A DNA stretch of 64,000 bases, taken from positions 124,001 to 188,000 of the forward strand of contig VUYT01000005.1 of the NCBI GenBank assembly GCA_008802785.1, given 5' to 3'. This DNA is from Symmetrospora coprosmae. Taxonomy: Eukaryota > Basidiomycota > Cystobasidiomycetes > Symmetrosporaceae. This document shows positions 57,235-64,000 of this stretch, in pieces (the stretch's first letter is position 1; each line of letters opens with the position of its first letter). Position numbers and translations under genes: made by a program. The notes under the pieces were generated by a model that ran no database searches, was not told where the DNA came from, and saw nothing but the letters and a program-made list of their open reading frames with translations.

Positions 57235-57887
57235 AGCCCTAGTCCCGTCATCCCGTAATGCCACAACCGAGTCATGTCCTGCCCGCCCTCTCGATCTGCT
57301 GCAGATTAGACACCAGCGCAGCTGCTCCTCTCTGTCTGCTATCTGTAATCCATCCGACGAGAGCGTGCGTGAAACAGACAGAGAGCGTGCTATACCATCA
57401 TCTCGAGCCCGCTATGCGGACCCCCTGGCGAGGCAGGGAGATCTCCCATCTAGACGGACTTTCATCTTTCGCGCCTGTCCCATAGCCTTTGCGCACAGCA
57501 CACACCAGTGTCAGTCAGAGCGGTCCTCTCTGTTCCGCATTTGCAGCAATCTAGTCTGTCCATAGTCGTCAAGGCTCTTCAGGTCCGAAAGAAGGGCGGC
57601 GGGGAGTCTATCATTGCAAGGATAGCGTCTAAGCTGAGCGATGCTCAAAGAATGTGTAACAACAGCAGGAAGAGGTAGCTAACAGCTGAAGAAGATACGA
57701 AGATGGCGCGAAGGTCAAGAAAGGAATCGCAACCGCGAAGAAGCACAGATGAGAAGAGTCGTGCGTGTATGGGTCGTAACTCCCGGCAGGAGGAGCTGCT
57801 GATATGTAGACAGAAGGGATGGCGGGCGGTGCAGAGGGAGCGCCGAGCTAGTGTACTCCAGCGGCGGAGGTGAGATCGGCTCGGCTT
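57235..57887. other. Convergent intergenic region
   Basis: 3' UTR of eIF4G and downstream region of the secreted protein gene. I see no gene in it. Confidence 0.4.
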
Positions 57888-58334
57888 TCACGAGCTGCAC
57901 GAAGGAATGTCAGCATGTTACGGAGAGAGGTCGAGGCAAACCATTGCTCACGCGAAAGGGCGGGGAGAAGCGGAGGGTCGCGAGCCAGCGGCCCTCGGGT
58001 GCTGAGCGCGCTCGACAATCTGCTTCCTGTCGGTCTGCTTGAGCTTGGGCGCAATGGCGTGTACGCCAGCTCCTCCGTGGTGCGCCTTGCGTCCGTGTCC
58101 GTGAGCGAGCGCGTGGGCATTGCCAAGGCGGTGGGGATACTCCTGAGAGGATGACTCGCTCGTGTCGGTCGTGTGCATGTAGCCACGGCTCGGCACGAAG
58201 TAGGCGCCCTTTGCGCCATCCATGTCGTCCTTTGCAGGCATGGCAAGCGAGTCGTTCTGCGGAAGAGGGTTGGTGGCGGCCAGAACGGGCGACGCGATGA
58301 AGGCGAGGACAGCGAGGATGACGGAAGCGCGCAT
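57888..58334 (-). CDS. Small secreted His-rich protein
   Basis: Two exons, 57952-58334 and 57888-57894; about 128 residues. Without splicing the frame stops at 57948, with nearly the same protein. The N-terminus MRASVILAVLAFIASPVLA is a signal peptide. The mature part has Asp/Met-rich then His-rich segments (AHALAHGHGRKAHHGGAGVH) and no cysteine. No domain recognised; metal binding by the His-rich part is conceivable. A TATA box (58524-58532) identical to that of the secreted gene at 5031 lies about 195 bases upstream. Confidence 0.65.
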
Positions 58335-58523
58335 GATTGTAGAGTGTAGGTGTTGGGGCAGAGGAAGGATAAACGAGTGTGATGTAAACGAGTGTGGGTG
58401 CTTGAAGAAGCCTGTAGGGGGGGAAGGTGTTCCGAGTGTGGGAAAAGGAGGGAAGCTGAAGAGGCTGCTGCAGTGTGTATGAGTGATGCGATGAGAAGGG
58501 AGGGAAAGGTATCATCCGCGCGT
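58335..58523. other. 5' leader of the His-rich secreted protein
   Basis: Between the start codon and the TATA box; purine-rich on the plus strand, hence pyrimidine-rich in the transcript. Confidence 0.4.
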
Positions 58524-58532
58524 CCTCTTATA
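58524..58532 (-). promoter_or_regulatory. TATA box of the His-rich secreted protein gene
   Basis: Reads TATAAGAGG on the minus strand, about 190 bases before the start codon at 58334, and is identical to the box at 4907-4915. Confidence 0.55.
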
Positions 58533-59293
58533 CGCGTCGTCAGCGATGAGTCCGTCCATGTTGTTGCGGTGGCGCGCATTCTTCGGACTGGGACCAGCTT
58601 CGGGCGATACCCAGACGCGGCTGCCGCTGAAACGCAGATTCGACGCTCCGAGCGCGGCGCTACATTATCATCGGTGGCAGAGGTGCGATTCCAGCGTGGA
58701 CATCAGTGTAACGCGGACGCGGCGAGCAGAAGTGCAGATTGATGAGGCCGTCCAATCAGGAGCAGGCCGACCGGCTTGGGCGCCTTTGCACCCTGTTCGA
58801 CCGAAGTCCGGCAATAAGAGCTCGCAGACGCTGGCATCAGAGGAGCACACGGTAACATTCGCGATAGTTGCGCAGGATTGGCGCTGTCCTTTTCGATTTT
58901 GAGGCTTGCAGCGGCGAAGTAACTAATGCTGAAGAAGGTGCTCAGACCTCCCTTTCCTGAAGCGGGATCGACGCAGTCCGGTTGGACAGAGAAAGCTGTA
59001 CGCCTGTGGCTGAGAAGACATGAGAAGACGCCATCGGTGTTCACGCAATCTTCCTCTCACCCCGCATGAGCAGAAGACAGAAGGCAAGAGCGTGCAGCTC
59101 CGCTCTCCGGACTCAACCCGATGGGGATCACCCTGCACGCACGTCTGACCCGAGGGCGCGATTGAGAATCCCCTGGGTGCCCTCCCTCTTCTCCTCTCTC
59201 TCTCTCTTCTTTTCTCGGCAGCTCTCAGTCCCTTCGTCTTTCTCCTTCGTTCCCACATCTCCCTTTCCGCGGAACGGAACCCAGCAGCGACAG
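58533..59293. other. Divergent intergenic region
   Basis: About 760 bases between the TATA box of the secreted gene (minus) and the H2A-fold gene (plus). A C/T-rich tract at about 59184-59260 precedes the H2A-fold start. No gene supported. Confidence 0.4.
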
Positions 59294-62200
59294 ATGGTCG
59301 ACAACAGCGAGCACTTAGACCGCTTCGCCAGCAGTGAGCCCCTCTTGCAATCAGGTTCACAACCGGGCTCAGGCTCAGGAAGGCGCTAGCGGACTTTGAT
59401 TGCGCAATTGCGCGCATCGCTTTCTTCAGCCGGGCTCGTATTTCTCCCTCACCGCGTACTCAGGAAGTTGGAGCAGGTACGCGGAACATGCGCTGCCTAC
59501 CAGCGCTTACTATAGCGCGCTGTGCATACTTGTCTGATCCCCTCATGGTGCCTCGCAGTTTGATTCCAGGTACCACTGGACGCGGGATCGGCCGTTTACC
59601 TGGCGGCGGTGATCGAGTGTGGGTACCCCTGCTGGTACACCGGATTCTCATGCGTCAAGACCTGCTGACGTATGTAGGCCTCGGCACCGCTAGATCTGGT
59701 GGCGGAATGGGTTGAAATAGCTGGAAACTGGGCCCGAGGTAAGCGCAGGCGCAAGGAGGTATGACCCGGTCTCCAATTTCTCACTTGTACGCGGACAGAC
59801 ACGGGATCGGGAAGGATCAAGCCAAGGCATCTAAGACTGGCCCGCGACTGCGACATAGAGCTGAGAATCGTGATACCGGACAATAGCGTCATCGCGCATG
59901 GAGGTACGTTGACCGTTCCGCTACTTTCGAATAGGACAGAGGCAAGCGCTGAGCCCCTGTACACTGTAGGTGTAGCTCCTCGGTACGTTATCGTGGGCCG
60001 CGCTCTCACCCCTACAGAGCTGCTGAGTTGACCAGTCTATCGTGCGAGCAGGATCCTTCCCGAGCTTGCACACAATCGTCATAGGCTCAATCTCGGGGAG
60101 CATGAGAGGAAGAAGAGGGAGCGCAATGACATCAAGCGTGCGGCCAGGATCCGAGCCGGCAGATCGGTACCGGAGGATAGCGATGCCACCATCACGTCGA
60201 GCGAAGACGAGACGCCACCCTCGCCAGAGCCCGATCAGAGGTCCGAGACTGGCGAGAGGGACTACGGGGGGTGGTGGTGGGGCGCCGCGCGAAGGCAGAC
60301 GGCCTATCTGGAAGAGCACCCCTCGGACCTCGATACCGACGGATCGTCATCTGATGGCGACCTGGCCGATTTTGTGGTGCCAGCTGACGAAGTGCAGGAT
60401 TCGGCGAATGAAGACGAGGACGACGAAGTGCAGCGACGCAGAGGAGCAAGGAGAAGGACCGATAGCACAGAGGACGGGGATGACACTAGTGATGAGGGAG
60501 GAAGCGATGACGACCACAGGCGTGGCGGCCGCCCAAAGAGGCCTGGCTCGCGAGGGGACGCGAGTGACGATGAGGACGACGATGAGGACGACGATGCACC
60601 TGGTTCAAGCAGACGTACGTGCCGTCCACGCGGCCGCTTGAGTGACTATAGCGCTCGGCACGATCACGCCGGCTACGACGGCATGGACAACAATCTCGCA
60701 CAGTACGGGAAGACTTCTCAATCTCGACGAGCGACAGCTTCATCACAACGCGACCTCGAGGTCAGAAGGAATGGACGCTCGTTGGAAGATGACGAAGACC
60801 ATCTGCCTTCTCTGCCGCTGTCCCGGCGAAGAGAGTCGATCAGAAGCGCCGGCCACCGTGAAGTACAGAGTGCGAGCAGAAGAGGCAGCAAGACAGCTTC
60901 TACCGCAAAGACCACGGCTAAGCGCAAGCTGCGACGCAGCGATGGTACTTCTGGCACAGGGCGCGTGCAGGACCGCGGACTTCAAAACGATTGCACCCGA
61001 TGACAATACGTTCAGAACCGGACGTCCTCCCCTACATCGCTCAATGCGCAGTACACCAAGTCCGACCGCTAGAGTCTTACAGTGGCGTACGCACTCTGCG
61101 GCTGCTCCACCCAGGATCGTGGAGTCGGATGACGAGGATGCAGCGAACATATCACGACCTGCCCGTCACCATACAACAACTGGCGAACATATCACGACCT
61201 GCCCGTCACCATACAACAACTGACGTGCGACAACCGCTGCAGGAGGAGGAGGAAGAGCGCGACGAGCTTACGGGCGAAGACGAACCCGCCCCTCCTCGGC
61301 AGCAGCAGGCATCGCAGAGTCCTTCCGACGCCGAAGGCGAGTCAAGAGCAGCCCAGCGGAAAGCTTCCCCCACTCCAGCTATCGGACTCGGTAGCTGCCT
61401 CGAGCTGCTCAGCGAGTCAGACACCGACTTTGACGGAGACGATGAGGGCGAGGTGCTCTCTTCGCCTCCGACTAGCGACAGGCCTGCTCAGGTCGGACGG
61501 GCGCAAAAGGTCTATACGAGTCAGTCACACACAGACCCGGCTGTTTCTTCAACGCAGAGGCACCGTCAGACCGGAAGCACTGCAGTGGTGGCGCAGGAGC
61601 ACTCTGCAATCAGCAGTAAGACTCGCTCTCAGCCGTCTCTCGAGTTCTCGACACCTCTCCCTCCTTCCCCTCCCACGACGAGTCCGCTTCCCGACAGGAG
61701 ACCGCTCCCGTCTAGATCTGGAAGTCCACCTTCCCCTCCATCCCCTCCTCCGAAGCGAAACAGCGCATCATTGCCCAGCTCTGATCGCTGGGCATCAAGC
61801 AAAAGCTCAGTTAGTGGGGTACTTCAGAAGAGCGCCAATGGCTCAAATGTCATCTCGTCACCGTCGGACAGCGGACAAACAAGCCGAGCAGGCCACTCGA
61901 TCGCTCGCCAACAGTTACAGCAGCAAAAAATGGGTCCTTTGAGGGAACCAGTGTCTGTTCCGAGCGTTTCTAGTGCGTCCACAGACTCACTCTTCAGCAA
62001 CTCTGCCGGGCAGGGGACCTTTGCGGACTACGCCAAACGCAAATGCCCGCCTGCACAGTCGGAGCGAGACAACGAAGGTAGCAACAGCAGGAAGCGCAAT
62101 CGACACGCCGAGAACAGTGGGCCCTACACAGGACAGCACGAAGGAAATACGGAGAGAAGTAGGACCAGCTCTTCGCTCTTCGCTCGACGGACAGAGAGCC

Positions 62201-62436
62201 CGCAGAACAGCCTGGTGGTGGCCATGCAGGCAGCCAACACCTTCGGAGCCCTCAACCCAGAAAACGAAGACAAGAAGAACGTACGGATGGAGAATGCGGG
62301 AGCCGGAATGGCACCTGACTCACGCAGAGTGCACGGTGGAGCGGCAGGCACAAACCGGAACACGCCTATCGTACTGACGGACGAGGAGGATGATCGCGCT
62401 CCCAATGCCATCGTCATCAGCGATGATGAGCAGTAG
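59294..62436 (+). CDS. Divergent histone H2A-fold protein with a giant disordered tail
   Basis: Proposed exons: 59294-59333, 59430-59476, 59570-59618, 59694-59738, 59799-59903, about 60036-60944 and 61016-62436; about 871 residues. Residues 14-105 line up with core H2A: TGLVFLPHRVLRKLEQ (loop and helix 1), AGSAVYLAAVIEYLVAEW and VEIAGNWARD (helix 2), RIKPRHLRLARD, SVIAHG and ILPELAHN. Acidic-patch positions in VIEY, AEW and VEIAGN and two of the three in the next helix are kept. The N-terminal tail has 13 residues and no lysine. The tail after the fold is acidic, then Ser/Pro/Arg-rich, and ends in two SUMO-interaction-like motifs. The exon 5-6 and 6-7 junctions are uncertain. Role in chromatin is inferred. 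Confidence 0.72.
61143..61222 (+). repeat. 40-base tandem duplication inside the H2A-fold gene
   Basis: Two perfect 40-base copies, 61143-61182 and 61183-61222. The unit is not a multiple of three, so one copy reads NISRPARHHTTT in one frame and the second copy reads it in another. Confidence 0.9.
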
Positions 62437-62616
62437 CAGAGAGAGCATAGCTGTGTCTAGAGAGGGTAGTAGTGCGAGGTCGCGCCCATATGCACAGTGC
62501 AAGGCAATACGTCATCCGGTCGGAAGGTCCGTCTCCGCTCCTTGTGTCAGTTTGCCCCTTTACTTCTGGCCAAACAATTACCACTCGAGGTCGGGCTGCA
62601 GAAGACTGGACACGAT

Positions 62617-63854
62617 ATGCTCAAACTCGCAGTGACCGGCGCGTCCGGGAGTGTCGGGACGGCAATCGTTGCGAGGGCGCTTCGAGACGGCCATCATGTC
62701 CGAGCGATTGACACTGTTGCGCCCAAAGTTCGGCTGGAGGGCGAAGACGGTCGATATGATCCTATCCAGGCGGATCTTAGCGATTACGACAGGGTGCTCG
62801 CAGTGCTGAGGGGTTGCGATGCTGTGCGTGTCTCCGCACGAGGGCCGACAGCGACCCGAGATATGGGGTCTGACGAAGATGACCGCTTACTCGGACATTA
62901 GTGTTGTCATCGCAGGTCATCCATGGCGCCGCCATTCCGTCGCCCGGTGGTCATCCTGATCATATTGTGCACAATCTGTTCGTATACCGAGAGCCTGCAT
63001 CTCGATCTGCCCTTGCATCATCATCGCTAAGCTGAGCTCGCATCGCTTACATCACCAGGAACGTCACGCTCTCGTACAACGTGCTGCGAGCGTGCGCAGA
63101 GCTGGGCATCACGCGAGTCTGCCAGCTCAGCTCCATCAACGCCATCGGATCGGCCTACACGCCGTACAAGGTCGTCTGGGACTCCCTCCCGCTCGACGAG
63201 ACGTCGCCCGCACGCCCTGCGGATACGTATGCGCTGTCCAAGCTGTGAGCACCTTCCCGGCGTCTCCACGCATATGTCGTAGAGACAAAAGACCTGTTTC
63301 CGGTATTCGTCTGGCTCGTTGGGCAGCATCTGCGAGATCCAGGCAGACTCGCTCGTGCGCAGCTTCCCAACTTTGAGGATCGCGTCGATGCGCCTGCATC
63401 ACGCGCTCGATGGCCCTCAGGCCGTGACGGACGAAGACAGGCGTCAACCGCTAGAAGAACGCTGGGCGTGCCAGAGCGGGGCAAACGATCTTTGGGGCTG
63501 GGTGGTGAGTAGGGCACTGATGGCACGGAGGCTGTCTGCCAGAGTGCAGGACGATACTGATATGCCATCGCGCACGGAATGTAACAGAGCAAAGACGCAG
63601 TCGCGCAAGCCTGCCTCGCAAGCTTGACGCTGCCTGCCGACGAGGTCTTCGCGAGTCAGGCGCACGAGGTCTTCTACCTCGTTGCGCCGACGACGAAAGC
63701 GGACGGGGATGAGCGGGCTACATCGAGTGAGCTGGCCAGGCGGTGCTGTACCGAGTCGCGAATCAGGCCCGGGTGGTTTGAGCAGGGCGGAGCTCATCGA
63801 AGCTTCTACGACACGAGCAAGGCGGAAAGGCTGCTGGGCTGGGTGCACGCATGA
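62617..63854 (+). CDS. NAD(P)-dependent epimerase/dehydratase, extended SDR family
   Basis: Five exons: 62617-62823, 62916-62977, 63059-63244, 63327-63504 and 63588-63854; 299 residues. Rossmann glycines GASGSVG at residue 8, then GCDAVIHGAA, VTLSYNVLRACAELG, catalytic Ser in CQLSSINAIGS and the YALSK (Tyr-x-x-x-Lys) pair. The C-terminus (GAHRSFYDTSKAERLLGWVH) is that of fungal NAD-epimerase proteins. Substrate unknown: nucleotide sugars or a sugar-acid lactone pathway are usual for relatives. The active-site set is complete, so the enzyme should work. Confidence 0.87.
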
Positions 63855-64000
63855 AGGCAGGACCTGGGATGTCAGACTGTTCTTGTAGATCTCGCAGCAG
63901 CGCAGTATGTTGCAAGGCAGTGGAGCATAGCAGTAAGGTACAGGGCGCTGTAGGAGGATGCATGGACATATGCCCTACACTTGTATGCTCGGACCAGGCG

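Noticed and set aside
1-64000. CRISPR arrays, bacterial operons, rRNA or tRNA genes
   Set aside because: No spaced direct repeats were seen, genes have spliceosomal introns throughout, and I found no cloverleaf or rRNA-like segment by eye; a tRNA scan would be decisive.

Overview
The window is nuclear DNA of a basidiomycete fungus. It is GC-rich and gene-dense, and the genes carry many short introns, mostly about 50-80 bases, with GTRNGT-type donors and CTNAC-like branch sites. The lineage call rests mainly on a spermidine synthase-saccharopine reductase fusion, which is characteristic of Basidiomycota. The intron density and gene style suggest a yeast-like or smut-related lineage such as Exobasidiomycetes or another Ustilaginomycotina, but the class is an inference. 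Exon structures were read by eye from splice signals, phase arithmetic and family homology. No transcript data were available.

Layout. 1-3.3 kb: 3' end of a mitochondrial aspartate/glutamate carrier, a Cdc12-type septin and an ACT-domain protein of CASTOR type. 3.4-4.4 kb: a Gag-like fossil or co-opted gag gene. 5.0-7.8 kb: a small cysteine-containing secreted protein and an anion:cation symporter of the MFS. 8.2-16.6 kb: Nop4 (60S ribosome biogenesis) divergent from a very large Bur1/CDK9-type kinase with an RS-rich N-terminus. 16.8-19.0 kb: RNA polymerase III subunit Rpc9, head to head with the NAD(P)HX epimerase. 19.1-23.6 kb: two tandem paralogous amidases, one with a 2-base frame slip. 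23.9-29.6 kb: a hypothetical basic protein, the proteasome chaperone Nas6 (gankyrin) and a single-pass membrane protein with a Ser/Thr-rich ectodomain. 29.9-32.9 kb: the polyamine/lysine fusion enzyme. 33.1-35.9 kb: three small coiled-coil proteins in tandem. 36.4-40.0 kb: a TPR protein and a Bbc1-type cysteine-proteinase-fold protein. 40.5-43.9 kb: a hexose transporter in 21 exons, several of them microexons. 44.3-48.6 kb: a membrane protein, a second small secreted protein and phenylalanine ammonia-lyase. 49.4-57.2 kb: the kinetochore protein Mis12/Mtw1 and eIF4G. 57.9-58.3 kb: a third small secreted protein. 59.3-62.4 kb: a divergent H2A histone fold carrying a roughly 770-residue disordered tail. 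62.6-63.9 kb: an NAD-dependent epimerase.

Most genes are ordinary housekeeping functions (septin ring, ribosome and proteasome assembly, Pol II and Pol III transcription, translation initiation, kinetochore) mixed with uptake and catabolism genes (two MFS transporters, amidases, PAL). There is no sign of a biosynthetic cluster. The strongest candidate for something undescribed is the H2A-fold protein at 59.3-62.4 kb. It keeps the H2A core signatures and most acidic-patch positions, has a lysine-free 13-residue N-terminal tail, and ends in two SUMO-interaction-like motifs. Second is the use of extremely short exons (5, 6, 8, 10, 18 and 19 bases) needed to complete highly conserved protein motifs.
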